A stretch of DNA of 64,000 bases from a virus (IMGVR_UViG_3300030118_007055:1-64000); one strand, 5' to 3'. Positions 49,547-59,143 are shown, counted from the stretch's first letter. Notes: generated from the sequence alone by a model not told the origin. Numbers and translations: made by a program.

Positions 49547-52115
49547 ATTTTATCTCAGATAACTTCATGTAGATCTTATCTTTTAAAGAATACATTTTTT
49601 CAATAAAAATAATATCCTCACCCAATCTACCATAAATTACGACAATATCTTCTTTTTTAGGTATTTTATTACCAGAATTTAAATAATTAGTTAATTTTTG
49701 CTCTCTATCAGAATCCATAAATAAAGCACTTATTAGCGCACTTTCATCTTGTAAATCTAATCTAACATACTTATTACCATTTCTGCTAGTTCTTTTTACA
49801 GAATCTGTTACAACACCTATAAATTTTAAATCTCTAAAAGCAGGAGACTCCTCATTAGATTCTATTTTGATTTGTTCAGCTGATACAAAGTCTTGAGATA
49901 AGTCAAAAATATCTTTTAATTTATGCGAATAACTGTACCCAAGCAATTTGTTTTCGAAAAACCAATTAGCGTATCTAAGATATTTTTTATTCATTTCATA
50001 AATATCTTTGTATGGACCATACTTTTTCTTAAAAGTCTGAAACCTTTTTTCAGTCATCATTAATCTGCCGTCATCACCGACAGACTTGCTAGAATATTGA
50101 TCATGGACTGCATTTAAAATATCAAAGTCATATTTTGCACCAAGCTCAATAAAATTACGCTTTTCTCTATCTGTTAATATATTAAACGTTTGAGCTTCAA
50201 GAACTAAACGGCATCTGTTTGAACACACAAAAGAATCTAATAATCCTGCTTGAATTAACGCTGATAAAATGCCTATGTTCATTCCTGCCTGTTTAGCAGA
50301 AACAAAAATGTCATATTTATTAGAAAAACTTTCTTCCCTAAAATTTAATAATGACTGTAGAACTTTATCAGAAACTCCTTTAATAGAATTTAAACCATAC
50401 CTTATATTTGAGCCTTCTATTTTAAAATCTATGTCCGATTTGTTTAAATCAGGTGGTAAAAGTTTAATGTTAAATGATGAAAGCTCTTGGGTGATTTTTG
50501 CTATCTCTTCATGAGAGTTTGGCTCATATTTTGCATATTTTAAAAGACTTAAAAAGAATTCTTTAGGATAATTAAACTTTAAATAAACTGTTATTGCAGC
50601 TAAATAGGCATAACTTATTGAGTGTGACTTATTGAAAGAGTAATTAGCTGAGTCTTCAGCCACTTTCCATAAAACTTTACCAATTTTTGGGTCTAAATTA
50701 TTGTCTTTTATTTTTTGTGTTATTTTAGCTTTCCAAGCTGGCATTTGCTCGGTTTTTTTCTTACCAATTATTCTTCTTAATTGTTCTGACTCATCTAAAC
50801 TAAAGCCAACTTTAACAGCCATTTTCATGAGCTGCTCTTGGTAAAGAGGTATACCGCCTGTATAGCTTAAAATATCGTCAAAAAACTCATGAACAGATGA
50901 AAAATCGCCTGTTCTAGCGTATGCTGCATAATAGTCTAAAAACTCTAAAGCTCCAGGTCTTGCTATAGCCACAACAGCAGATAGTTCCTCTAAACTTTTG
51001 GGGCATATTGTGCGACAGACTTTATAGTTTGTGTCGGCTTCAATTTGAAATAATCCTTGAGGAGATCGTAAACAAGATAAAGCTGCATATATTGATGGGT
51101 CGTGAGGATCTATGTCTTTTACATTTATTTTAAGCTGTTTGCAGACATCATTTACAACAGATAAAGTTCTTAAACCTAAAATATCAAACTTGACTGTTAA
51201 ACTAGCGACATCATTCATATCATAAGCTGATATTAGTGAGTCGTCATTAGTTAACTGTAAAGGCATGATATCCTCTAAATCAAAAAATGATATTGATATG
51301 CCTGAAGGGTGTACCCCTGTGTTTTTATTTAAACCCTCTAATTTTTTTGCTATGGCAAAAGCTTTTGCATGATTATCTGCATGCTTTTTAAAAGTTTCAC
51401 TCTCATCGCAAGCATTATTTAAACTTGCAACTTTACCAAAAGTTTTAGGTATGCTTTCACTAATTATATTGACATCAGTTTCAGAAAGCTCTTCAACTAT
51501 TTTACAACACTCTTTCATGCAAAGCTTACTGCTTAGAGTGTTCAATGTTAAAATTTTAGAAGTCCTACCTTTAAATTTTTTTTCAATGTATTCAATAACC
51601 TCAGATCTACGATCATAAGAGATATCATTATCAACATCAGCTAATAAGCTTCCATCTAAATATATTTCACCATTATGTTCTATTTTTTTAGCTCTGCTTT
51701 TAGATACAAATCTCTCAAAAAATAAATCATGCTCTATGGGATCTATGTCTGTCACGCCAATGACATACAGCACCAAAGATCCAGCAGCACTGCCTCTACC
51801 TGCGCCTACAGGAATATCATTCTGTACACAAAAATTTATTATGTCCCAGTTTAGAAGAACATAATCAATAAAACCAAGATCCTCAAAAATTTGTAGCTCC
51901 TCCTTCAGTCTATCATAGTAAATTTGAGCATTCTCTAATTGATCTATACCTTTTTGTTTTAGTCTATTAAAGCAAAGCTTTCTTAGGAACTGATAGTTAC
52001 CTTCCAGGTCTTTACAAGAAACCTCGTCGTAATATTTTTTTTCTATCTTGATCTCTGGCAATTTTACGCCAACTGGAAAAGGCGTTTTATATGGCTTATA
52101 ACTTGAAAGTTTCAT
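49545..52115 (-). CDS. dnaE: DNA polymerase III alpha (C-family) catalytic part
   Basis: An 856-aa protein covering the palm, thumb, fingers and C-terminal OB-fold of bacterial DnaE but not the PHP domain. Motifs: GAGRGSAAGSLVLYVIG (residues 104-120); LADVDNDISYDRR with the catalytic aspartates D160 and D162; VKFDILGLRTLSVV with the third aspartate; LYQEQLMKMAVKVGF; IRYGLNSIKGVSDKVLQSLL; and an OB-fold ending (FIGVVTDSVKRTSRNGNKYV). The N-terminus (KLPEIKIEKKYYDE) corresponds to the point just after the PHP domain, which is encoded separately two genes upstream. It replicates phage DNA. Confidence 0.95.
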   Translation of the reverse strand: MKLSSYKPYKTPFPVGVKLPEIKIEKKYYDEVSCKDLEGNYQFLRKLCFNRLKQKGIDQLENAQIYYDRLKEELQIFEDLGFIDYVLLNWDIINFCVQNDIPVGAGRGSAAGSLVLYVIGVTDIDPIEHDLFFERFVSKSRAKKIEHNGEIYLDGSLLADVDNDISYDRRSEVIEYIEKKFKGRTSKILTLNTLSSKLCMKECCKIVEELSETDVNIISESIPKTFGKVASLNNACDESETFKKHADNHAKAFAIAKKLEGLNKNTGVHPSGISISFFDLEDIMPLQLTNDDSLISAYDMNDVASLTVKFDILGLRTLSVVNDVCKQLKINVKDIDPHDPSIYAALSCLRSPQGLFQIEADTNYKVCRTICPKSLEELSAVVAIARPGALEFLDYYAAYARTGDFSSVHEFFDDILSYTGGIPLYQEQLMKMAVKVGFSLDESEQLRRIIGKKKTEQMPAWKAKITQKIKDNNLDPKIGKVLWKVAEDSANYSFNKSHSISYAYLAAITVYLKFNYPKEFFLSLLKYAKYEPNSHEEIAKITQELSSFNIKLLPPDLNKSDIDFKIEGSNIRYGLNSIKGVSDKVLQSLLNFREESFSNKYDIFVSAKQAGMNIGILSALIQAGLLDSFVCSNRCRLVLEAQTFNILTDREKRNFIELGAKYDFDILNAVHDQYSSKSVGDDGRLMMTEKRFQTFKKKYGPYKDIYEMNKKYLRYANWFFENKLLGYSYSHKLKDIFDLSQDFVSAEQIKIESNEESPAFRDLKFIGVVTDSVKRTSRNGNKYVRLDLQDESALISALFMDSDREQKLTNYLNSGNKIPKKEDIVVIYGRLGEDIIFIEKMYSLKDKIYMKLSEIK

Positions 52116-52744
52116 ATCTCTAAATCAAAAAGCTGTTTTTTAAATATTTTAAAATTCATCTCTATGTCATAAAGGGCATCATGAAGTTTTTTAGGGTCAT
52201 GCTTGATATTATAATGTTTTAATAAAAAACCCTGTGATGTTTTTAAGCCTCTTTCCTTGTAGTTTAAAAGTCTATATTGCCAGTTAATAAATTTATCATT
52301 GTTATATGGTATACTTTTAGCTATAGCAGTTGCTAAAGCTTTAGTATCTATGATTCTTTTTATATAACTCTGATCTAATTTTCTACCCATCGCTCTACGC
52401 CAGACATCAATCATATATACATCAAATCCAAGTAAGTTTTGACCGACTATCAAAGTATCTTCATCGTACAGATACTTAGAAAACTCATCCCATACTTGAT
52501 TTGGCGCTAAGCATTTAGAATAGTATTTTTTTTCTGAAAAACCTGTAACTTTAGCTGCCCCTTCAGATACATTTATATTAGGCCAATGTATAAATTTATC
52601 ATGCCTCTCTTGAATTTCATCACCTTTTACCACAAGCCAAGCGATTTGCCAAGGTCTTGATGTAATTAAATTCAAACCCTCCGTTTCAGTATCAAAAACA
52701 ATATATTTTTGATTTTTATTAAATCTTAGTAAGGTATCATCCAT
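52112..52744 (-). CDS. DnaQ-like 3'-5' exonuclease
   Basis: A 210-aa DEDDh exonuclease: motif I YIVFDTETEGLNL (D18, E20), motif II VGQNLLGFDVYMIDVW (D), and motif III LHDALYDIEMNFKIF (H and D). It resembles the epsilon proofreading subunit of DNA polymerase III or the exonuclease module inside PolC. It overlaps both the PHP gene (8 nt) and the polymerase gene (4 nt), so the three chains are probably made in step and assembled. Confidence 0.93.
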   Translation of the reverse strand: MDDTLLRFNKNQKYIVFDTETEGLNLITSRPWQIAWLVVKGDEIQERHDKFIHWPNINVSEGAAKVTGFSEKKYYSKCLAPNQVWDEFSKYLYDEDTLIVGQNLLGFDVYMIDVWRRAMGRKLDQSYIKRIIDTKALATAIAKSIPYNNDKFINWQYRLLNYKERGLKTSQGFLLKHYNIKHDPKKLHDALYDIEMNFKIFKKQLFDLEI

Positions 52745-53456
52745 TTACGTACTCCTTAAAACTTTCAAAGCAAAATTCATTACTACCAAAATGATTCAAA
52801 TTTGGGCAACTTAATGTGGAGGGTCTGCCAAACTTCCTACCGCATATAATTTTATATGTCTGTAAAGCCTCTACATCATCTTTTTTTTCATACAAAACGC
52901 TTTTTACCAACTCTGTATCATATTTATCCTTACAATACTCAAAAACAGCTTGAGATATAATATCGTCAAATGGTAAATTGTTTTTCTCTATCCAAAAAAT
53001 AGGTTTAATTTTATTAAAATTAGGTATGCAATTTTTTAAGTATAATTGGTTTTGATATACAAAAGAATCGTAAAAAGGTATAACTAACTGCAAACTATCA
53101 TTATCCCATATTGTATTTAAATAATTAAAATCAACTTGACCTTTGTTACCTATATGAGCAAAAGAGTATATTTTATTTAACAACTTACAACCTTGATCGT
53201 TTTTTGCTAAAATTACAACTTTATGATCTGAATTATCATTTTCTTTTGATACGTCGTTGCAACAAGACACTCTCAACCCAAAAACTAGATGTATGTCATT
53301 TTGTTTTGTCAAGTTATGAGCTTTCACAAAACCAGTCATAGAGTCCTCAACTAAGACCAAAAACTTTTCATTAGTTTTTTTGTAAAGCTTTACTATGTTT
53401 TCTATAGTAAGAATACTTTTACCTATTGAATAATCTGACTTAAAAATTGGGGTCAT
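52737..53456 (-). CDS. stand-alone PHP domain of DNA polymerase III alpha (degenerate)
   Basis: A 239-aa protein. FKSDYSIGKSILTIENIVKL corresponds to the H-x-H-SDYSLLDGA opening of DnaE PHP domains, followed by FVKAHNLTKQNDIHLVFGLR, VVILAKNDQGCKLLNKIYSF and a C-terminal RPSTLSCPNLNHFGSNEFCF. The metal-binding His residues are missing (FKS instead of H-x-H, and no TDH), so it is probably a structural scaffold that docks the exonuclease. It ends where the separate polymerase gene begins by homology. The start at 53456 is set by the leaderless promoter; upstream in-frame ATGs lie inside the promoter. Confidence 0.8.
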   Translation of the reverse strand: MTPIFKSDYSIGKSILTIENIVKLYKKTNEKFLVLVEDSMTGFVKAHNLTKQNDIHLVFGLRVSCCNDVSKENDNSDHKVVILAKNDQGCKLLNKIYSFAHIGNKGQVDFNYLNTIWDNDSLQLVIPFYDSFVYQNQLYLKNCIPNFNKIKPIFWIEKNNLPFDDIISQAVFEYCKDKYDTELVKSVLYEKKDDVEALQTYKIICGRKFGRPSTLSCPNLNHFGSNEFCFESFKEYVNG

Positions 53457-53462
53457 GTAAAA

Positions 53463-53490
53463 AATATATGACCACATCATCAACTGTCAA
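53463..53490 (-). promoter_or_regulatory. sigma70-like leaderless promoter of the polymerase operon
   Basis: Minus strand: TTGACA (53490-53485), a 16-bp spacer, TATATT (53468-53463), then 6 nt and the ATG at 53456. The -35 box covers the stop codon of the upstream nuclease gene. Confidence 0.8.
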
Positions 53491-54512
53491 GTTAAATGAG
53501 CAGGACAACCCTCATAATATTTTATTTCATATGTAAAATTTTCAGGTAATGATTTTTCATCAAAATCTTCTTCAAAAACAGATGAATGTAGATCGCCTTT
53601 TTCATCAAACACTTTGTAATAGAAAAAATCAAACTTCATAGGGCAATGCCATTTTGGATCGCCATCAATTTTTAATTCACCTTTTTTTGTAGCAAAACCA
53701 CATAAAAGTTTACCGCTAAATGACCCATCATTCGGAAAACCTTTATAGGCTGCGTAATTGCTTTTAGCGTCTTTTATAGTAAAATTATCTAAATATCTCT
53801 GTATTTCAGATAGTTGTAGCTCAAATCCATGCAATTCATCATTATCTAATGGTTTCATTTTTACAAGACCAGAATTATTAGAATTTTCATCTAAATCAAA
53901 CTTTAAAAACAAAAATTCACTAACTCTTGTAGAGTACTCAGGGAACATTTTTTTTACAGCTAAACTGTACATTAGGTCTTGAAGATTATCAGTGTAATCT
54001 TTACCTTTAAAAACTGATTTACTCGTTTTGAAATCTCTTATAATAGCAAATTTTTTTCTTTTATATAAAAACAGTTTATCTATGAAGCCTCTTATTTTAT
54101 ATTTTATATCGCCATTATTTTCTATTATTAAAAAATCTTTTTCAGAATAATCTTCAGTGGGTTTGCCTAGCTCTTTACCAAAAAAATCATAAGTTAAGCC
54201 ATTAAATATCATCTCCTTCATTAACTGCACGTTTTCATCATCAGAAACACCCTCTCTAACAGCATGTTTTAGTATTAGTTTTTTTATCGATGGGATAGAA
54301 AAGACATCTTGTGTTTTTATAATTTTATTAAAATATTTTTTTCTTTTAGGTAACCCTAAAACCTCAAATATTAAATGGCAAATAGACCCTCTTTTTGCGC
54401 CATCATTACTTTTATCTGGTAAATTTAATTTATATTTACACCAGTAAAGCCAAGAGCACGATTCAGCCGTTTTAATTCTGCTGGCAGATAAAGGTGTCTC
54501 AGGAATGTTCAT
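53487..54512 (-). CDS. Cas4/RecB-like PD-(D/E)XK nuclease with Fe-S-type cysteines
   Basis: A 341-aa protein. SASRIKTAESCSWLYWCKYK is the usual opening of RecB/Cas4-type nucleases, KRGSICHLIFEV supplies the first motif histidine, IRGFIDKLFLY the D motif, and IIRDFKTSKSVF the D-x-K motif, followed by a QDLMYSLAVKKMF helix with Q. Cysteines at the N-terminus and in WHCPMKF and EGCPAHL could hold a 4Fe-4S cluster, as in Cas4 and AddB. It lies between primase and polymerase; end-resection or recombination is its likely job. Confidence 0.85.
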   Translation of the reverse strand: MNIPETPLSASRIKTAESCSWLYWCKYKLNLPDKSNDGAKRGSICHLIFEVLGLPKRKKYFNKIIKTQDVFSIPSIKKLILKHAVREGVSDDENVQLMKEMIFNGLTYDFFGKELGKPTEDYSEKDFLIIENNGDIKYKIRGFIDKLFLYKRKKFAIIRDFKTSKSVFKGKDYTDNLQDLMYSLAVKKMFPEYSTRVSEFLFLKFDLDENSNNSGLVKMKPLDNDELHGFELQLSEIQRYLDNFTIKDAKSNYAAYKGFPNDGSFSGKLLCGFATKKGELKIDGDPKWHCPMKFDFFYYKVFDEKGDLHSSVFEEDFDEKSLPENFTYEIKYYEGCPAHLT

Positions 54513-55572
54513 TGCTTAACACTAACGAAGTTTTTATTTCATTCTTAGTGAAGCATGAATTGTTCTTATCTATAAATTCTAAGATTTTTTGAAATTGTTT
54601 AGGTTGGTCTACGCTATCATAGTACCAATTTTTAAGTTCAAAATCGTCTAAATTAGCATCACCAAAATCATTATAAGGTTTTGGCGGCATTTTTATACTT
54701 AAATTTTGTAAATCAAAGTATTTCGATAATTTTAAATAATTTTTAACAGCTGCAATATGTCCTCTATTTTGCGAACTATGGTCATCATTATTAGTACAAA
54801 TATAGATATTGTTGACACACTTACTGCTAAGAAAATTAATAATATTGTTGTTAACGCATAAGCCAAATATGACAAGCACGTTCTTAATATTTTGTTCATA
54901 AAGGGCAAGAGCATCTCCTATACTTTCTACTAATATTACTGTTTTATTTTGTTCAATGGCCTCGTTAACGCCTGTTTTTACATTGAATGCAGGGTAAACC
55001 CAATTATTTCTTCTTCCTATGTGCTTCCACTTTGGATAATTATTGTCGTTATCAACTTTTCTTCCAGAAAATCCTATAATTTGTTTATGTTCATTATATA
55101 TTGGAAAAACCATTCGTCGATACATTTTTCCCACACCTGCTAAACCAACATCAAAGAGTTGTTGGGTTGCCTCAGATATCTTCCTATCATTATAAAATTT
55201 ATAATTAGGAAATAATTTTTCTAAAGATTTTGCAGGGTAAACTTTTTCCATTTCTATAGTCTGCTTTTTTACATATTGTTCTACAGTACCAGACTTAATT
55301 TTTGAAATGATTGAGCTATAATCCTCATTTCTTAATGATGCAGTAGCCCTAACAAGTGATTCAAAGGGTTGAGAACCTTTATTTTGGACAAAATCCATCC
55401 AAACTCCTGTATTTTTATATATTTTTACAGCAGTTTTATTATCTCCATTTCTATATAGAGCTTGAGTTCTCCAGTGATCACCGCAATCTATAAGATTGTA
55501 ACCCAAAGACTCTAAGGTTTGTTGAAAATCATCCGAGCTGATCAAAGTCTGGTATTTCTTGTTGCTGTCCAT
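54499..55572 (-). CDS. DnaG-like primase (TOPRIM), zinc finger degenerate
   Basis: A 357-aa protein. The N-terminal domain (LGYNLIDCGDHWRTQALYRN, TGVWMDFVQNKG) has the shape of the primase zinc-binding domain but lacks the CHC2 cysteines. The core RRMVFPIYNEHKQIIGFSGR and TOPRIM residues in VILVESIGDALALYEQN (E and GD) and IYICTNNDDHSSQNRG (D-D) are present. It should prime DNA synthesis for DnaB and the C-family polymerase. It overlaps the helicase gene by 44 nt and the nuclease by 14. Confidence 0.87.
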   Translation of the reverse strand: MDSNKKYQTLISSDDFQQTLESLGYNLIDCGDHWRTQALYRNGDNKTAVKIYKNTGVWMDFVQNKGSQPFESLVRATASLRNEDYSSIISKIKSGTVEQYVKKQTIEMEKVYPAKSLEKLFPNYKFYNDRKISEATQQLFDVGLAGVGKMYRRMVFPIYNEHKQIIGFSGRKVDNDNNYPKWKHIGRRNNWVYPAFNVKTGVNEAIEQNKTVILVESIGDALALYEQNIKNVLVIFGLCVNNNIINFLSSKCVNNIYICTNNDDHSSQNRGHIAAVKNYLKLSKYFDLQNLSIKMPPKPYNDFGDANLDDFELKNWYYDSVDQPKQFQKILEFIDKNNSCFTKNEIKTSLVLSNEHS

Positions 55573-57049
55573 CTGTATTTAACTCAATGTCGCCATTTAA
55601 TACACGAGCTATATCTCTCAAGTCGCCCCTTTCGGTGATATTAAAATTATTAAAATCTAAATTAATTGAATTTTTTCTCAAGGTATCGCCAACTCTAACA
55701 GGCTCTACAGCGCCAGCTATGTCATTTCCTAAATGTCTAGATTTTACGTTTATCAGCTTGTGAGTGCCAAAAGATGCGCCCTCCCTCTCTATTTCATCAG
55801 CAGTTTTGTTTCTTAATATAAACATGTGCGAACAGAACTGTGTAATCCTATCAGATAATGAAACAACTGATTCATCATCTACTATTGTATCTGAGTTTCG
55901 GTTATTTGTTATACCATACCTATTGGATTGAACTGAAGTAATCATAGGAATAATTGGCTCGCTATCATACAAAATTTCTTTCTGAACGCATTTTTTAAAC
56001 TTATCGACCATCTCTCCAACGATTTGCCACTCTGATTTATTCATCATGGATTCAGAAGTTGTTTTAATGTAATCAAAAGAAAAAATCATCTGATTACCTC
56101 TACCAACTTTAGAATAATAAAATCTTTTTAAAGTATTTATCATTGAATCTACATCCATACCTCCCACATTGTAATAGTAAAATTTTAAATCTTTTACTTT
56201 GGCCCAAACTGATCTAACTTTATCTACAACTGTTTTACCAGCCTGTCGCCACTTACCACTCTCTAATAAATGCATGGGTATGTTTGAGAGAGCGGAGCAT
56301 TGTCTCATAATAAGCTCCTCTTTGCTCATCTCTCCGTTATCAAAATGCAAGACGGGAACATTATATTTTAGACTAACTTTAGTGCAATAATCCATACAAA
56401 ACTGAGTTTTACCAACTCCAGATCTAGCAACAACAACAGTTATATTTCCAGGTCTTAATAAAGATCCATATATGTCATTGATTTTCTCATGAGGACCAAA
56501 CATGCCAAACTCCGTAACAGGATTGTTACCTCTATCCTCAATAAGATTTTCCATGTCATCATATATGTTGACAGGAATGTCATTGCCGATCTCATATAAA
56601 TTTATTTTTGAATTATAAATTTTATCAGCCGCCTCGATAATATCTGCGTAAGATGTCTCAGGAGACATCCCCTTCATCTTTTTAGCTATAGTATTTGATG
56701 ATTTAAGTATCTCGCGTCTAATTGAATACTTTTTAAGTTCCTTAGCAGTTTTTATTGTATTTCCAGAAGGAACTTTTCTTAGACATAAAGACTTTATATA
56801 GTCTGATGGATTTAGATTGTCTTCAAATGATATACCTACTTCATTAACTCTTTGAGCTATAATAATTTCATCGACATCCTCGCCCGCATTTACAGCTTGC
56901 TCTATAATTCTAAATATAGTGCTATTTAACGATGACTGTTCAGAGTAAAAATCTGAAACACTTATAAAGTTGCATATTTCTGTTAACGCTTGAGGCTCTT
57001 TTAACAAACCTGCTAAAAGCTGTTTTTCTAATTCGTAAGAGTATATCAT
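55529..57049 (-). CDS. dnaB: replicative helicase DnaB
   Basis: A 506-aa protein with N-terminal DnaB helical domain (YELEKQLLAGLLKEPQALTE), a linker, and a RecA-like core: Walker A at 208-215 (ARSGVGKTQ), DNGEMSKEELIMRQ, Walker B-like MIFSFDYIKTTSE, and IPMITSVQSNRYG. The NTD and length match bacterial DnaB. It overlaps the primase gene, consistent with a helicase-primase unit. The C-terminus ends in an acidic, Gln-rich tail (NTDGQQQEIPDFDQLG). Confidence 0.93.
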   Translation of the reverse strand: MIYSYELEKQLLAGLLKEPQALTEICNFISVSDFYSEQSSLNSTIFRIIEQAVNAGEDVDEIIIAQRVNEVGISFEDNLNPSDYIKSLCLRKVPSGNTIKTAKELKKYSIRREILKSSNTIAKKMKGMSPETSYADIIEAADKIYNSKINLYEIGNDIPVNIYDDMENLIEDRGNNPVTEFGMFGPHEKINDIYGSLLRPGNITVVVARSGVGKTQFCMDYCTKVSLKYNVPVLHFDNGEMSKEELIMRQCSALSNIPMHLLESGKWRQAGKTVVDKVRSVWAKVKDLKFYYYNVGGMDVDSMINTLKRFYYSKVGRGNQMIFSFDYIKTTSESMMNKSEWQIVGEMVDKFKKCVQKEILYDSEPIIPMITSVQSNRYGITNNRNSDTIVDDESVVSLSDRITQFCSHMFILRNKTADEIEREGASFGTHKLINVKSRHLGNDIAGAVEPVRVGDTLRKNSINLDFNNFNITERGDLRDIARVLNGDIELNTDGQQQEIPDFDQLG

Positions 57050-57291
57050 TCTTCGTCATCTTGAGATCGCTTTTCTACAGTAGAACTCTCAAGAAAATCT
57101 TGCAAGCATTTACTTAGTGCAAGCTCAGTCATTGCACAATCAAATTTTCTGTATATTAAAGGCTTACCATTCTCAGATGAAACCGCCATTATAATTCCTT
57201 TGTATTTATCCGCGCCGCCTGAAAGCTCATATAGTTTATCAACCATCTCGCTTGGTATATGAAAATCACTTTCTTCATCTTCAATATTCAT
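57046..57291 (-). CDS. hypothetical protein of the replication operon
   Basis: An 81-aa acidic protein (MNIEDEESDFHIPSEMVDKL onwards). Unrecognised. It overlaps the genes on both sides by 4 nt, so it is probably expressed in fixed ratio with DnaB and the endonuclease. Confidence 0.65.
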   Translation of the reverse strand: MNIEDEESDFHIPSEMVDKLYELSGGADKYKGIIMAVSSENGKPLIYRKFDCAMTELALSKCLQDFLESSTVEKRSQDDEE

Positions 57292-57695
57292 AGGTATATA
57301 TCTTGATTTTTAAATAATGATGCCTGTATCTCATCTTGAGGATAAACCTCTGCTAACTTTATGCCATTTGCTTGACAGAAATCAAGTTTCTTTTCATCCC
57401 TTTTTAGTTGGTCAGAATACTTAAAGTGATTTTTATGAAAAAATTTAACATACTTTGTATGTTGTGCGCCTTGAACTTCAACAGCAATTTTTTTATTGGC
57501 GTTATAAAAATCTAAAGTTAATCTAGTCCCTACAACTCTGAACTCCTCAAAAACAATATCGTTCTGCCAATATTCAAAAAGAAATTTCTTAACCTTTGTT
57601 TGAAATTTGCTACGACTAGGTTTATGCCAATCTATTAAATATTTTTTTGCGTTTTTAAGATTTCTTTGTTTACCATATTGATCAACAAACTTCAT
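57288..57695 (-). CDS. DUF559/Vsr-like PD-(D/E)XK endonuclease
   Basis: A 135-aa protein. The catalytic core is visible: E in VFEEFRVVG, LTLDFYNANKKIAVEVQGAQ (D-x(n)-E-V-Q), and a following helix with KRDEKKLDFCQANGIKLAEV, as in very-short-patch-repair and DUF559-type nucleases. It may process recombination or replication intermediates. It overlaps the RecA gene by 4 nt. Confidence 0.75.
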   Translation of the reverse strand: MKFVDQYGKQRNLKNAKKYLIDWHKPSRSKFQTKVKKFLFEYWQNDIVFEEFRVVGTRLTLDFYNANKKIAVEVQGAQHTKYVKFFHKNHFKYSDQLKRDEKKLDFCQANGIKLAEVYPQDEIQASLFKNQDIYL

Positions 57696-58801
57696 GACGT
57701 TATTTGCTGTTTAAAGTAATCAATTAAAAATTTGCAAAGTTTTTCATCTTCATCAAGAACTTTAAATAGATTGTTATCTCCTTGAATTTGCTCAGGAAAC
57801 TCTAATTTATTATCATTTAATAAATCTTTGAAATCATCTGTAGGTTTAATCCAAGATCCTTTTTTTTCTACAAAGTCCCAAGCATAAAGTAAATCAACTA
57901 CCTCTTTTTCAATCCATATAGAGTTACCACCAGATCTATTATACCTAACAGGATAACTTAAAGTGACATTTGATTTTTCATTAGGAGATTTAGCTATTAA
58001 AACCTTTGCAAAATGACCGATGATTGGATTTTTTCTCTCATCAATAGTTTTTAAACTTGGGTTATGAAGAATCAAATCGGCTTTATACCTAGGTTGAAAC
58101 TGTATGCAAGTATTAGCATAATGCTGTAAAGCATATCCACCTGTAGCTACAGATTGTCTAGGCGGCTCTTTAGAATATTGATCTCTCATTTCTGATCTTA
58201 CCTGACTAATAAAAATAGCCATGTGACCTCTCTTGCCTAAAGCTATACTAGTTTGAGCACACCATCTAGCTGCAATGGACGCTCCAGAGGCTATTTTAGC
58301 AAACTCTTCAAAACCTTTAGATGCGTCATTTTTTGCCGTTAATCCATCAACAGAATCTAATATAAAACAATATTTTTGTGGGTTTTTTACATTATCTATA
58401 AGCTGCTTGATACAAGTCATAGCTGTTTCATAGATGTTGGTTTCTAAAACAAAGCAAGTGCCATCTACCCACTCATCTGCTGACCAAACAAACTTTACAC
58501 CTGATCTTTCCCTTATTTCTGGAGCGAGTCTACCTTCAGCTTTAATATACAAACCTCTTGGCTTCTCTACAGTCTTTAAAAAATTTTTCATTACTTCCAA
58601 AGCTTCAGAGGTTTTACCTCCCTCAGTCAGCCCAGTAAAACGATGTAATCCAGGTCCAAAGCCTCCATTCATGCAAAGGTCAAACTGCAAAGATCCACTA
58701 GAGACTTTGTAATCGTACTCTTTTTCAAAGTTATAATGATCGCTTTTGTTTGATTTCAAAAAATTACCAAGAATATCGTTTGGGTCTGGTCCTTCACTCA
58801 T
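57692..58801 (-). CDS. RecA/UvsX-like recombinase
   Basis: A 369-aa protein. GFGPGLHRFTGLTEGGKTSE includes the Walker A box (residues 57-64), GLYIKAEGRLAPEIRERSGV follows, Walker B is YCFILDSVDGLTAKND, and the loop region HMAIFISQVRSEMRDQYS precedes TGGYALQHYANTCIQF. It should coat single-stranded DNA and drive strand exchange for recombination-dependent replication. It starts a tight block down to 53487. Confidence 0.9.
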   Translation of the reverse strand: MSEGPDPNDILGNFLKSNKSDHYNFEKEYDYKVSSGSLQFDLCMNGGFGPGLHRFTGLTEGGKTSEALEVMKNFLKTVEKPRGLYIKAEGRLAPEIRERSGVKFVWSADEWVDGTCFVLETNIYETAMTCIKQLIDNVKNPQKYCFILDSVDGLTAKNDASKGFEEFAKIASGASIAARWCAQTSIALGKRGHMAIFISQVRSEMRDQYSKEPPRQSVATGGYALQHYANTCIQFQPRYKADLILHNPSLKTIDERKNPIIGHFAKVLIAKSPNEKSNVTLSYPVRYNRSGGNSIWIEKEVVDLLYAWDFVEKKGSWIKPTDDFKDLLNDNKLEFPEQIQGDNNLFKVLDEDEKLCKFLIDYFKQQITS

Positions 58802-59141
58802 TTAAAAAATCTCTAACTGTTTTTTTATTATATTTAATATTGGCATCTTTACCAACCTTATCGCCAATACTATACTTCGGATATTTTGAAAAGTCTACCT
58901 TAAAATTAAAAGCTCTAAATTTTTCATCTAAAGTTTCTGTCAATTTGGGACTAGTCAAATAAGCTAAAGAGTCAAATTTTTTTGGAAAGCTTACCTCGCA
59001 CATAAACTCTTGTGAATATCTATCACATAGATCATTTAAAAGCTTCATTTCGCGAGAAAAAAAAGGTCTACGACCCTTTTCAGGAACTTCTAAAAGCTTA
59101 AATAATATTTCTCTTTTATTTAGCTTAAATTTTTTACTCAC
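58794..59141 (-). CDS. hypothetical protein
   Basis: A 115-aa basic protein (MSKKFKLNKREILFKLLEVP onwards), with FFSREMKLLNDLCDRYSQEF and a final KYNKKTVRDFLNE. Unrecognised. The start is GTG at 59141, 2 nt after the stop of the Gmd gene; it overlaps the RecA start by 8 nt, so the sugar and replication genes form one long operon. Confidence 0.65.
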   Translation of the reverse strand: MSKKFKLNKREILFKLLEVPEKGRRPFFSREMKLLNDLCDRYSQEFMCEVSFPKKFDSLAYLTSPKLTETLDEKFRAFNFKVDFSKYPKYSIGDKVGKDANIKYNKKTVRDFLNE

Positions 59142-59143
59142 TA

